DNA of 30,102 bases from Pseudozyma flocculosa PF-1 (GCF_000417875.1 NW_006920871.1:814907-845008); one strand, 5' to 3'; shown: positions 17,889-28,700, counted from the first letter of the stretch. Numbers and translations: made by a program. Notes: generated by a model from the letters alone, not told the origin.

Positions 17889-20800
17889 CTACTTTCCCGC
17901 GGCGCCGGGCGGCTTCCAGTTGAGGCGGCGGCCGTGGTCGTAGAGGTCCTCCATGACGTCGGTCAGCCTGCCGTCGCGCTTGAAGATCTCGTACATGCGG
18001 AAGAGGCGCAGCGCCGCCAGCGCGTCCTCGATCGAGTCGTGGCCATCCTCGATGGCGGCGGTGCCCGCTCCGCCCGAGGCCTTGGCCACGTCGGACGTTG
18101 TCTCGGCCGGGGGGTTGGCGCCGCCGTTCTGGATGTCGATCTTGAGCAGGAACCACGAGAGGAACCGCAACGACAGCTTGCGCCAGTGCAGCGCCGAGTG
18201 GAACAGGTTGACCGTATCGATGACCTGCGATGGGGGCACGTGGATGTCTGCGGCAGAAAGTGGCGGTCAAGGGGGGGAGCGGCAGAGGCAGGCAGGGTCA
18301 ACACGCCGGCCAAACGCATCAGCTTCCCTCGTCGGGACACGGCACCGCCGCTGCTGCTGCTGCTGCCGCCTCCGCCACGGCCGCGTGCCGTCGTCGACTC
18401 ACTGATGATGCGGAAATCCTTCTGCAGGCCGTGACCGATAAAGACGCAGCCGGCGTCGACCAGCAGCCGCAGCTTCTTGTACGCCGCCTTGAGCGGCACC
18501 AGCGTGTACCGGCTCGTCTTGGGGTCGAGGTCGCCCGGTTGAATGCCGGAAAATTTGGTGAGGTAGTCGACCACCTCCTCCTGCGTCGAGATGTAGTCGT
18601 CGATGAACGCCTCGCCCTCCCGGGGGCCCTGGCCGCGCAACACGCTCACCCGCGCCAGGCTGAGCCGCGTCGGGCGGATGACGCTGCGCGTGCCGTCCGA
18701 GCGGATCTCGAGCTCCTCCTGGTTGAGCGCGACAAACTCGGCATCGATGGCCACCAGCGTGCCTGGCTGCGGCAGCTCGTCCGGAGACAGGGGCGTGTGC
18801 CGGATCCGGGCTGGGTCGCGGTTCCACGAAATGTTGCTGTCCTCGCTCAGGATGCTCGGGTCCATCTGCGTCCGGCCGTCGGTCAGCTGCGTCAGCTGCA
18901 GCGGCTCGACATCCTCGCGCTCCCACAGCAGCACCGACGGGATCTTCCACGACGACGCCGGGAACCGAAGCGCCTCTTCCTCGCTGATGTTGCGCACGAG
19001 GAAGTCGTTGAACAGGTACCACGGACCCAGCGACTGCTTGCTCGCCTTGCCCGGCTTGCCCTGCGGTGTTGGAGGCGCCCCACCTACCCCTTTTCCTCCT
19101 CCTCCTCCAGCAGCGGCGCTGGAGATCGCCGGGCTCTGAGGGGCGCTTGCGGCGCCGCTGCTTGCCGCCGCTCCTGACGTTCCTGCAGTTCCTGCGGCCG
19201 ATGCCGATGCCGTTGCCGCTGCGGCCGCCCGTTCCGCCTCGGGCACTCGGACGATGGCGCACAGGTGCGGGGACTCCTTGCCCGCCTGCACCTGCACGAC
19301 CATCGACCGCAGCTTGTAGACGGCCAGCCCTGCGCCCATTGTGGCCTTGGCCGACTCGAGGTCGCGGTCGTCGTAGATGGACCGCGTGCGCACCTCGTCG
19401 CCGCGCACGTCGATGGCGACGCGAGGCGGCAGGAAGGGCCGGCGGTGGCCGGCACCGGGCGCGTGGNNNNNNNNNNNNNNNNNNNNCCGACGGTCCGCCG
19501 CTGTAGTCGGATGCGTGGCCCTCGAGCCAGCAGCCCAGCTGCTCGGCCGTGTGGACGGCCGCGTTGACGCTGAGCGTGCGCGGCAAGCTCGGCGTTGCTT
19601 GGCAGGATCCTGCGGCTGCGGAAGAGCGCGGTGAACTGGCAGCCGCGGCAGGCGGCCCGCGACTGAGTCTCGCGCAGCAGCGACGCCCGCAGGATCGAGG
19701 CAAAGTCGGACGGCGGCGCCGGCTCGTTGCTCAGGCCCTTGCGCGGGTAGACGAGGTCGACGACGTGCGATGCGCTGTTGCGGTGCGTCTCGCGGCCGCA
19801 GTGGACGCACGACGTCTTGGTGGTCGAGTTGACCGAAAACATCTTGCTGACGATCGGTCGAGCCGCCGAGGCCGCGGTGCTGCTGCCAGGCCCCGCCCCG
19901 CCCCCGCCCTCGACTGAAGGGCCGAGACCTGGGCTGCGCGGGCCACCGGGGCCGCCAACGACCCCTCCTCCTCTCCGAACTCCGCGACCTCCATTGGAAG
20001 GGGCGGCGGCGGCCGACGACCCGACTGATCCACCCGTGCTGCCGGCGCTAGTGCTCGTTCCGGTGCTGCCGCCGCCGGCATTCGGACTGGCCGACGCTGC
20101 GCCGCGCGACGAGGCCGACTGCGACTCGACCGCCGCGCTGTCGAGGACGAAGCGGTTGAGGCTCTGGACGAGGTTGCAGTAGCCGGCGTCGCCGGCGGGC
20201 GAGTCCTCCTTGTCCATCAGGCCGAGGGTGGCGGCGCGGTGGCTGTTGCCAAACGCCTTGAGGAAGTTGGTGGCCTGGCAGTTGGCGCCCTTGGCGTCCT
20301 CGAGCATGCGGAAGAGGAAGCCCGCCTCGCACAGCAGGCAGCTCTCGCGCGTGCAGCTCTGCAGCAGATGCGCCTTGGCCACGGTGCGGAACGGCATCAG
20401 GTAGTGGAGCGCCTGGAGGTACGAGTTGGCGTACGAGTTCTGGATGTGCGTCTCGAGGCCGCTGTAGGGCGTCTTGTTGTAGTAGCCAAAGTCAAAGTCC
20501 TCGATGCCGAACCGGCTGTACTGGATCGTCTTGAGGCGGTAGTAGGCCGGCACGCTGCCCTGGGCGGCGCCGACCTGGTGCAGGCTGCTCGTCTCGTCGC
20601 TGCTGTCCTCGTCGCTGCTGTCCTCGGCGTCGTCGCCGTCGCCCGCCTCGCCGTCGCCTCGCCGTGCGTCGTCCCTCGACCCGCCTCCGCCAGCGCCGGC
20701 GAGGCCGCCCGACGCCGTATCCTTGGCCTTTTTGACGGACCCGCCCTTGTCTGCGCCGCCGCCGCCGTTGGCCGCTGCCGCCGCCTTTTTGGAGAGCTCC

Positions 20801-22188
20801 TTTTCCCTCTCGCTGCGGAAGAGCGGGATGCCCACCTTTTTGCGGTCCTCGGGACGGTGCATGGCGCTGGCGCGGATGCCGCCGGGACCTCGGCCGGTGA
20901 TGGTGTTGCGCCTGCCGCGCAGGTGCCTCGGAAGCGGCGCGTACCCGACGAAGTCGACGGTCCGCATGCTGCTGATGACGGCCGGGTCGATCTTGGAGGG
21001 CGGGTTGAAGAGGGGCGAGGCGTCGGTCGTGTACTGCTCGTAGTCAAAGTACGAGAGGAGCTGCTCCGAGTAGTAGGGCATGCCGACGCTCGAGAGGGGC
21101 GTCTCGGTGGTCCAGTTGACAAACGGTGGTGGCTCTGCAATGTCGGGCATCTCGACGGCGGCGCTGGAAAAGGGGTTGAAGCGGATCGACGACGTGTCGG
21201 TGGAGCTCGACCAGAGGCGCACGGAGCCGTCGGCCTCGCCAAAGGCCAGGTAGTCGGCCGAGGGCGAGATGGCGAGCGAGGTGATGTACGACGCCGAGTT
21301 GACCTGGTAGAAGCGGCCCTCGCCCGGGTTGCCCACGTCGACGATCTGAAACTGGCCCTGGGGCGCCGAGACGATGACGGTCGACGAGAGCTTGGGGTGG
21401 ATGGCCAGCAGCGCCGGGCCGCCGGGGACGGAAAAGGGCAGCGGCACCAGCGGGCGCAGCGCGCGGAGGTCGTGGACCTTGATCAGGGGCTCGGGCACGG
21501 GGTGACCCTGGCGGACGGTCCAGCCGACGCTGTACACGAGGTTGCCGTCGGCCTGCATGTCGATCAGGCCGCCCGGGTGGGCGTGGAGGCGGTGCTCGAT
21601 GGCGAGCGAGCGCGGGTCGCGCAGCTGGATGTGACCGTTGATGGCGGCGGCGCAGATGAAGCGGCCCGACTTGCGGAGCTGGAGGATGGGGGCCTCGGAG
21701 GGCGCCCTGCGGATGACGCTGCCGGTGCTGTTGCTGACGGCGAGGACGACGTCGGAGTCGGCGTCGAGCTCGCGCGTAGCGGCGGCGCTCTGGGACGAGC
21801 CGCCGACGACGAGGTCGGAGCTGGCGGCGAGGGGAGATGCGCACATCGAGGCCAGAGAGAGGCCGGGCGCGCACTGCGACGTCAGCATCGACCACTTGCC
21901 CAGGCCCCTGCGGTTGGCGCACTTGATGCCGCCCTCGCCGACCGAGTAGACGTGGCGGGCGTCGACGAGGATGCCCTTTGCGGGGCCGGGGCGCGCCGGG
22001 GTGCCGTGAGCTGGGTAGCTGGTGTAGCGCGACAGCTCGGGCCCGTAGTGGGAGACGACCTGTCCCATCGAGGTGCCGGCCCAGAGGAGCTCGGATGACG
22101 TGTCAAAGGTGAGGGCGGACACGCCGCCGAGCATGCCGATGGGGCCATTGTTGGCGAGGATGTGGGCATGCTCGCTCCAGGTCGCCAT
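17889..22188 (-). CDS. PAN2: PAN2 poly(A)-specific ribonuclease catalytic subunit, interrupted by an assembly gap and a frameshift
   Basis: PAN2, with PAN3, starts shortening of mRNA poly(A) tails in the cytoplasm. The model is a long first exon 18403-22188 and a second exon 17889-18247, about 1,380 residues including the gap. The first ATG in the conserved frame is at 22188 (MATWSEHAHILANNGPIG). A WD40 part comes first, then a Ser/Asp/Gly-rich insert and the catalytically dead ubiquitin-hydrolase-like domain (IQNSYANSYLQALHYL, with no active-site Cys). Zn-type cysteines follow (SCLLCEAG, SCVHCGRETH, ACRGCQ). The DEDD exonuclease motifs are IDAEFVALNQEE, IGHGLQKDFRII (just before the intron) and HDSIEDA. 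The reading frame shifts by one base near 19585, where RRILPSNAEL continues in another frame as PRTLSVNAAVHTAEQLGCWL. It shifts again across the 20-N gap at 19467-19486. Because everything on both sides is conserved, I read these as assembly errors rather than a pseudogene. Confidence 0.93.
19467..19486. other. Assembly gap (20 N) inside PAN2
   Basis: Twenty N characters replace sequence in the PAN2 coding region. From the frames on the two sides, the true missing length should be 1 modulo 3 if no other error is present; a length of exactly 20 does not keep the frame. Confidence 0.98.
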
Positions 22189-22952
22189 CGTGGCGATGTT
22201 GCCGGCGGCGCCTGTCCGCAGGGATGGGAGGATCAAGGCCTAGAGCGAGGGCGGGACGACGGGCGAAGCGCTATTGGCGAGGGCGGCATGGGGTCGCGCG
22301 ACGCGCCAGTCGGCCGTGCTTGTGGTGGCGGCGGTGGTGGTGGCCTGGCCGGCAGCAAGGGCTGCAGCTTGCAGGTTGCGTTGTCGATGCTTGAGTATTA
22401 TGGTCTGGTCTGCTGTGGAGATGCGAGCAGTGCGGTGCGGTTAGAGCCGTGGTCGTGGAGAGGAGGGGAGAGGCTAACGAGGCCAGTCCAGCCCACGCGA
22501 CGTTGCGGGATGGGCCCTAGCCTGGCTGGCTGCACTCTGCGCCAGCGCGCCCAGCAGCCTTCTTGCCTTGCCTGGCCTGGCCTGCCTTGTGGCTGGTCGA
22601 CCTGGCCTGGCCAGGCCTGGCCTCGCCTCGCCCGCCCGTTTTTCCACCGAGGGCGGGCTTTCTGAGAGCGGGCGGACGGGCGGGCGGGCGGTGGGCATGG
22701 GCCAACGACCCGCCTAGGTGGAGGCTGGCCTGCACCGCACCGCACCGCACCGCACCGCCATGCCATGCCATGCCACACCGCATCACACCTCTTTGACCGC
22801 CTCGACCTCTCGCTCATCGGCCCTTACACACGCTTGTCTCTCATATCGGCGGTGCCGGGACACAATCTTTGCTGCGGACAGCCGTGCCATCTCCTGGTCT
22901 GGACCAACGATGCATCATTGCTTTCAAACGACCACCAACGAGCACTGGATGG
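22189..22952. other. Intergenic region upstream of PAN2 and downstream of the DDX41-like gene
   Basis: This 764-base stretch should hold the PAN2 promoter and the 3' UTR of the helicase gene. It contains CCTGGCC units at about 22565-22625 with a 14-base palindrome at 22604-22617. Pentamer repeats lie at about 22732-22773. A CTGCGGACAG acceptor-like site at about 22213-22222, just before the PAN2 ATG, could end a 5' UTR intron. No supported gene. Confidence 0.55.
22732..22773. repeat. Pentamer repeats: GCACC units then CATGC units
   Basis: About five GCACC units (22732-22757) pass directly into three CATGC units (to about 22773). They lie about 180 bases beyond the stop codon of the DDX41-like gene. 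Confidence 0.85.
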
Positions 22953-24932
22953 CTACCACCCTCCGCCGTCGTCGCCGCGGCTGAAGCCGGCCGTGGCGCG
23001 GCGCTGGTTGTCCTCGAGCTTGGGGCAGTCCTTGATGCCGTGGCCCAGTCCGCCGCAGACGGGGCAGCCCGTGAGGGAGCCGCCGCCCGCCGCCGCCCGC
23101 GGGTCCTCGATGGCCTGCAGAAACGGCGGCACGCGCTGCTTGGCCTCCATCAGCAGGTACTTGAGGTCCAGCAGCGTCTGCTCGGCCGTGTTCATATTGA
23201 CAAACGTCGTCGCGATGCCCGTCTTGCCGCTGCGGCCCGTACGTCCGATCTGGTGCACGTAGTCCTCAATCTCCTTGGGCATCGTGTAGTTGATGACGTG
23301 CTGGATCTCGTTAAAGTCGAGGCCCTTGGACGCCACGCCCGAGGCCACCATGACGTCCTTCTGCCCAGACTTGAACGCCCGGATGGCGTACTCGCGCTCG
23401 TCCTGCGTCTTGGAGCCGTGGATGGCCACCGCCTCGACCCCCTTGAGCAGCAGGTACTCTTGGATGTCGTCGACCTCGTTCTTGTTGTCGCTAAACACAA
23501 TCACCGGCGGCGCCGTCTTCTGCAGGCACTCGAGCAGGTACACCATCTTGGCCTCCTGCTTGACGTACTCGACCTCCTGGATAATGTCGAGCGACGCCGC
23601 GCCCGCCCTTCCGACGTTGATGACGACGGGACGGATGAGCGACTGCTCGGCGAAATCCTGGATCTTTTTCGGCATCGTCGCCGAAAACAGGAGCGTCTGG
23701 CGCTGCTGCTTGAAAAAGTTCATAATGTTGCGCACGTCGTCCTCGAAGCCCATGTCAATCATGCGGTCGGCCTCGTCGAGGCAGAGGTACCGGCAGCACT
23801 CGAGCGTAAACTTCTTCTTCTCGAGCATGTCCTGCAGCCGCCCGGGCGTGGCGACGACGATGTGGAAGCCCTTGGACATCGTGTGCTGCTGCTCGGCCAT
23901 GCTGATGCCTCCGATGCACAGCAGCACGCCAATCTGCGGGAAGCCGCCCTGGACGAGCGACTCGGCGATGGCCTTGATCGACTCAAACGTCTGGCGCGCC
24001 AGCTCGCGCGAGGGGCAAACAATCATGCCGACGGGGCCCTCGCCGCGGGTAAAGGGCAGCTTGCGCTCCTCCTCGACGGCAAACATGATGATGGGCAGCG
24101 AAAAGGCGAGCGTCTTGCCCGAGCCGGTGAAGGCGATGCCGATCATGTCGCGGCCGGCAAACGCCGTGGGCAGGCCCTGCATCTGGATGGGCGAGGGCTT
24201 GACAATGTTCTTGGTGGCCAGGTAGTCGATGACGCACTGCGGCACCTTCATGTCGCGGAAGTTGGTGATGACGGGCGGCACGTCGAGGCCGTCGGCGAGG
24301 ATGTGGTTCTTTTCGCGCAGCTTGGCGTTGTCGTCCTCGGTGCGGCTGCGGATAAAGGCCGGGGCGCGCCAGCTCGTCTTGAGCGGCTCCGAATAGTTGA
24401 TGCCCTTGGCGAGCTCCATGTCGCTGGCCAGCTTGCGGCGGGCGGCGTGGGCCTCGAGGATCTTGCGCTCCTCTTCGGCGTCCTTTTCTTGCTGCGTCTT
24501 TTCCCCCTCGAGCTCGGCCTGCTTTTCGCGCAGCGCCCGCGCCTCGTCGAGGAGCGAGTGCTTGGCGCGCTGCACGCCGAGGTCCTCGTCGTCGTCGTCT
24601 TCGTCGTCTTTGACGTTGTCGCCTCGCTTGGCGCCACCGTCCTTGCCGCCTTGCTTTGCTGGACCGCCGCCGGTCTCCGCCGCCAGGCCTAGGCCTGTCC
24701 GGGACGCGATGCCGGCGCCGCCGCGGACCTTTGACTGGATCTGCTCGAGCTGCTGCATCCTGCGCTGCTTGAGCGGGATGTAGCGGTTCGATTCGTCGGC
24801 GTCATCTTCGTCGTCCGAGTAGGTGTAGCGAGGGGTGTCGTCGTCGGGCTGGATCCTGCGGCGCTTGTAGGCCGAGGGTCCGGCTGTGGGCGGCGCCTGA
24901 GGAGGTGCCGATGGTGCCGGTGCGGGAGCCAT
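22953..24932 (-). CDS. DDX41-like (Abstrakt) DEAD-box RNA helicase
   Basis: This ATP-dependent RNA helicase is the fungal relative of DDX41, a nuclear protein linked to late spliceosomal (C-complex) steps. It is a single exon of 659 codons from the ATG at 24932. The frame stays open 148 codons further upstream, but that part reads as low-complexity promoter sequence. A disordered N-terminus (KRRRIQPDD, acidic YSDDEDDADESN, then KQRRMQQLEQIQSK) is typical of DDX41. Core motifs are Q-motif PSPIQMQ, motif I AFTGSGKT, PSRELARQT, TPGRLQDML, DEAD, FSATMPKK, VFSDNKNE, motif V ASGVASKGLDF and motif VI HQIGRTGRSG. A CCHC zinc knuckle (CPVCGGLGHGIKDCPKL, about residues 622-638) closes the protein; this knuckle and VGRAGAASLDIIQEVEYVKQEAKMV are DDX41 hallmarks. 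Motifs V and VI depart from the DDX41 consensus (Ser-Gly for Thr-Asp at 531-532, Gln561 for Arg). Divergent from DOA10. Confidence 0.95.
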   Translation of the reverse strand: MAPAPAPSAPPQAPPTAGPSAYKRRRIQPDDDTPRYTYSDDEDDADESNRYIPLKQRRMQQLEQIQSKVRGGAGIASRTGLGLAAETGGGPAKQGGKDGGAKRGDNVKDDEDDDDEDLGVQRAKHSLLDEARALREKQAELEGEKTQQEKDAEEERKILEAHAARRKLASDMELAKGINYSEPLKTSWRAPAFIRSRTEDDNAKLREKNHILADGLDVPPVITNFRDMKVPQCVIDYLATKNIVKPSPIQMQGLPTAFAGRDMIGIAFTGSGKTLAFSLPIIMFAVEEERKLPFTRGEGPVGMIVCPSRELARQTFESIKAIAESLVQGGFPQIGVLLCIGGISMAEQQHTMSKGFHIVVATPGRLQDMLEKKKFTLECCRYLCLDEADRMIDMGFEDDVRNIMNFFKQQRQTLLFSATMPKKIQDFAEQSLIRPVVINVGRAGAASLDIIQEVEYVKQEAKMVYLLECLQKTAPPVIVFSDNKNEVDDIQEYLLLKGVEAVAIHGSKTQDEREYAIRAFKSGQKDVMVASGVASKGLDFNEIQHVINYTMPKEIEDYVHQIGRTGRSGKTGIATTFVNMNTAEQTLLDLKYLLMEAKQRVPPFLQAIEDPRAAAGGGSLTGCPVCGGLGHGIKDCPKLEDNQRRATAGFSRGDDGGGW

Positions 24933-25707
24933 GGCTGTGGCTGTGGCGGCGAGTCGAGTCGAGGCAGTGCGGGCAGAGGCTGAGTGCGAAAGGCGCAGAG
25001 GAACGGTGATTGGAGGTCGTGGTCGTCGAGGCGGTGGTGGAAGAGACGAGCAAAGGAGAGTGGCGAGGCAGGCAAGGAGGACCCTTGGGCTGGGCTGGGC
25101 TGAGCTGGGCTGGGCTAGCTGGCCTCGAAGCCCGAGACCCGAGAGCTGGCCCAGCGGTGGCCTCAGCCTCGAGGCCGGCGTGGGCTGCACGAAGACGCCG
25201 TCGGGCCGAGTGGGCAGGCCAGCCAGCAGGCGAGCGGCTGAAAGGCAGCCAGAGGCAGGCAGGCAGCTGGGCGGGCAGGGCAGAGAGCAACACCTCGTGC
25301 GACCCACGCTCGCCGGCGTCATCCTTCTCATCTTGCTACACCCTCGCCACCCCTCGCCACTCCTCCCACCGCGCATTCAACCCGTCGCTCCCCTCGTCCC
25401 TCCTCCTCTCACCTTCCATCCCTCCACCCGCGTGCTCGCATCGACCGCCGTCTCATCAGCGACCGCACTCGGCCATCCCTCCTTCCCCCTGCCATCAGCA
25501 AAACCCAAGGAGCTCCCACTCCGCTTCGTCCTATCCCCCGCTCTTTTCCCGCCCGCTCCAGGTGTGACTGGGTGCACACTGGGCCTCTTCCGTATGAACG
25601 GGCTGCTGGCGGTGGTAGGTCCCTGATCAAGTCCCGGTCGCTACCGCCATAGCCTCAGCTTTAACCGCAGCCGCGGACGCAACGCAGCACACCGCATACC
25701 GTCCACC
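24933..25707. promoter_or_regulatory. Divergent upstream region shared by the DDX41-like gene and DOA10
   Basis: The 775 bases between the two start codons must carry both promoters. They contain GGGCT units at about 25087-25121, GGCAG/GCCAGCC units at about 25213-25275 and a CT-rich stretch at about 25330-25560 before DOA10. The long frames here are proline- or arginine-rich and have no recognisable domain. Confidence 0.65.
25087..25121. repeat. GGGCT pentamer repeat
   Basis: Imperfect tandem GGGCT/GAGCT units lie in the divergent region between the DDX41-like gene and DOA10. They resemble the GGCCAGG-type units upstream of other genes in base composition, not in exact sequence. Confidence 0.75.
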
Positions 25708-28700
25708 ATGGACGACCCCGACGAGGGCGACTCGTGTCGCATCTGCCGCTGCCCCGCAGAGCCCGACCAGCCCCTCTACCACCCGTGCAAGTGCGCCGGT
25801 TCGATCCGCTTCTGCCACCAGGACTGCCTCGTCGAGTGGCTCAAGCACTCGCGCAAAAAGTACTGCGAGCTATGCCACCACTCGTTCGTCTTCCACAAGC
25901 GCTACCGCAGCGACATGCCCGCCGACGGCAGGCTCCCTTCCTACCTCTACCTCCGCAGATCTCTCCGCCAGTCGGCCGACCTCGTCCTGCTCGCCGGCAG
26001 GGCCCTCCTCGTCGCATTCACCTGGCTCGGCGTGCTCCCTCTCATCAACATCAACGTCTGGCGCTTCCTCTTCTGGTTCGCCGACGTCGCCGCCTGGCTC
26101 GCCGTGTCCGAGCTGAGCCCCCTGGGTCCATTTGGACGAGGCGTCGATGCGCCGGCACCCGCTTGGGCCTCGAGCGCAGCCGCCGGCCGCAACTCCACGT
26201 CTGCCCCGGTGGGCGCCGGCTCGAGCGCTCCCTCCGCCCACACCGCGAGCAGTGCAGGTCAGGCAGCGGGTCATGGCTTTGCGCAGCTCCTCACCAAGCC
26301 CAAGCTCAAGGCCTTTGCCAAGTCGCTCGCCCAAGACTGTTTCGAGGGCCAGATTGTGACGTGCGTCATCGTCGTCGCCTTTGTCGCCATCTTCCTGCTG
26401 CGCGAGTGGATCCTGCAGAACGCACCGCAGCAGCTCGACGCCATCGCCCCGCAGGTCGGAGGCGGCCTTGATCAGGGCGGCAGGGTCCCTGGTCCGCCAG
26501 ATCCGCGCAGAGCGGCCGCGCTGACCGCTCGGGCCCAGCAGCTTGAAAGGGATCTGACAGCAGTCGAGGCCGAGCAGATCGCGGTGGAGCAAATGCCGAA
26601 CGATACCCTCGAGGCCCGCAGAGCGGCGCAGGCCAGGGCCGGGCACGTATGCCTCCGACTTGCGCAGATTTCCGAGGACGTCGACGAGGTCGTAGACGAA
26701 CTGAACGCGCTCCTGGGCAGGCCGCGCGACGAGGAGCAGAGGCAGCTGCGAGCCAGGCGAGTGGCACATCTGCGAAGCTATAGCCAGCGGATCGAGCGCA
26801 TGGACCGGCTCGAAGCCGACATGGACCGGCTCGAAGCCGAGCAACAGGCGTTGGAGCGCATGCCGCTAGGCACCGTCGAGGAGATCGGTCGTGCGCTAGC
26901 CGCTCAGGCCGCACTTGGCCTCGAGCTGCAGCGGATCAAGAACGATAACCGCGAGCTGCGGGCCGAGCACGATGCGCGGTTGCTGGCTGCGCGGGCGACA
27001 TTAGCCCAGAGCACATCGGGAGGGCCCGCATCCGACTCCAACCCTGCTGGCGAAGGTGGCGCTGTTCCCGAGGGCACGGAATCCGGAGAGGAACAGCCAA
27101 AGACGGCCGAGGAGCTTCGTCGCATCCGGCTGCGGCGCTTCGAGCCGACCGCGGCGCCTGGGCCCGCAACGCCAGCCTTGACTAGCGTCGATGCCAAGGT
27201 AGAGGGGGTGGCCGGACCGGGATTCCGCTTCGACTTTGACACCGCCGAGGTCGAGGACGACAGCTCCAGCGGACGCAAGGCAGCGGCTGCTCCTCTGGCG
27301 CCCGAGGAGCGTGCCAGCCATCCTGCTGCGGTCGACGCAGGCGGATCGCCGAGCTGGCCATCGTGGGGCGGCTCGACCGAGTCGTCGACGCCGAGCCGGA
27401 ACAGCATCATCATGACCGACGGCAACGCCGCATCGCTGTCCGTCCCCAGCTGGCAGGAGGGGTCGAGCTCGCAGGCCAGCCCGCCGGCAGAGGCAGATGT
27501 CGACGGCCTAAATGGCTCGGCTTCTCTGGGTCCATCGGCGCCCCGAGCGGACAAAGGCAAGGCTCGTGCGCTCGACGATGATGCCGCCGATGGGCAGGCG
27601 GAGGAATCGACTGCCGAGGTGAAAGGAGCAGCGGACGCTGCAGTCTCGGCGGAGGCAGTCGAGGCAGCCCCGGACGGTGCGCCGAATACAGCGTCGGGCT
27701 CAAGCCCGACCGGCGCAAAGAGCGGATTGGAGTCAACTGCCGCCTTGGATGCCAAAGCATCGACGATGGAGGCGACACGCAAGGTCGAGCCGGCCGCCGC
27801 CGGGACAGGCGAAGGCCAACAGGGCAAAACGGCCGCAACCAAAAGCTCGGAGCCCGATGTCGCAGCAACATCCGACGACGCCGCGGTGGCGCAGGAGGGC
27901 GAGGCGGGGAGCACCGAGCATGTCGACACCCAGACCGCCGTCGCCACTCCCGATGCGGCCGTGCCCGGTCCGCAGACCACGCCTGTTGCCGCAGCTGCCG
28001 ACGCCGCCGCCGAGGGCGACTCTGTCGAGGGGGGCATGCCCGAGACCGTCGCCGCCGACGATGACGACCCAGTCGAGGTGGCGCTGCGCCAGGCTGCCGC
28101 CAACGCCGCCGCCAACGCCAACATCGTCGCCATCGCCGATGCCGAGGTCCGACCTCGCGCCAACGCCGAAGTCCAACCCCGTGCCAATGCCAACGCCGGC
28201 GCCGACGACGACACCGACGACGACGACAACGACGACGAAGACGACCTGGATGACGCGGCGGACGACGACAACGTGGGCCTCTTTCTCGACGAGGAGATCG
28301 ACTCGTTCATGGAAGCGCTGGGCATGCGCGGGCCCATGTTTGCGCTGGTGCAGAACCTGCTCCTGATGGTGGTGGTGTGCAACTTTGCCATCCTCTTTTT
28401 CGTGGCGGTGCCCTTCTTTGTCGGCAAGGTGCTTGGGCCCGGCACGCGCCTGCTGACGCTCGCCGCGCTGCCCGTCAAGCTGCTGCGGCACGTCACCGAC
28501 CCCGTGTTTGACGCCATCATCCGACTCGCCAGCCAGCACGTCTGGCCGTGGCTGTCGAGCCTGCGTTCGGCGGCGTCATCGTCGTCGTCGTTGGCGAGTG
28601 CGACCGGCGGCAGCCCCGCGTCGACGAGCGCGCTGAGGTTCCTCTGGGGCCACAGTGACAGCGGCAGCACCGCCGCGACGAGCTCAGGACAGGGATGGCT

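Noticed and set aside
20239..22098. Open frame of 619 codons on the plus strand
   Set aside because: It is antisense to PAN2, which is clearly conserved. The translation is Val/Ala/Arg/Gly-rich without any motif.
17889..22188. PAN2 as a pseudogene
   Set aside because: Both frame changes lie next to the assembly gap, and all exonuclease motifs are intact on either side, so assembly error is the simpler reading.
22869..24692. Open frame of 607 codons on the plus strand
   Set aside because: It is antisense to the DDX41-like gene and is a mirror of its codon pattern.
24933..25376. Upstream in-frame extension of the DDX41-like protein by 148 codons
   Set aside because: The extension is low complexity and falls in the divergent promoter region. 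The ATG at 24932 begins a normal DDX41-like N-terminus.
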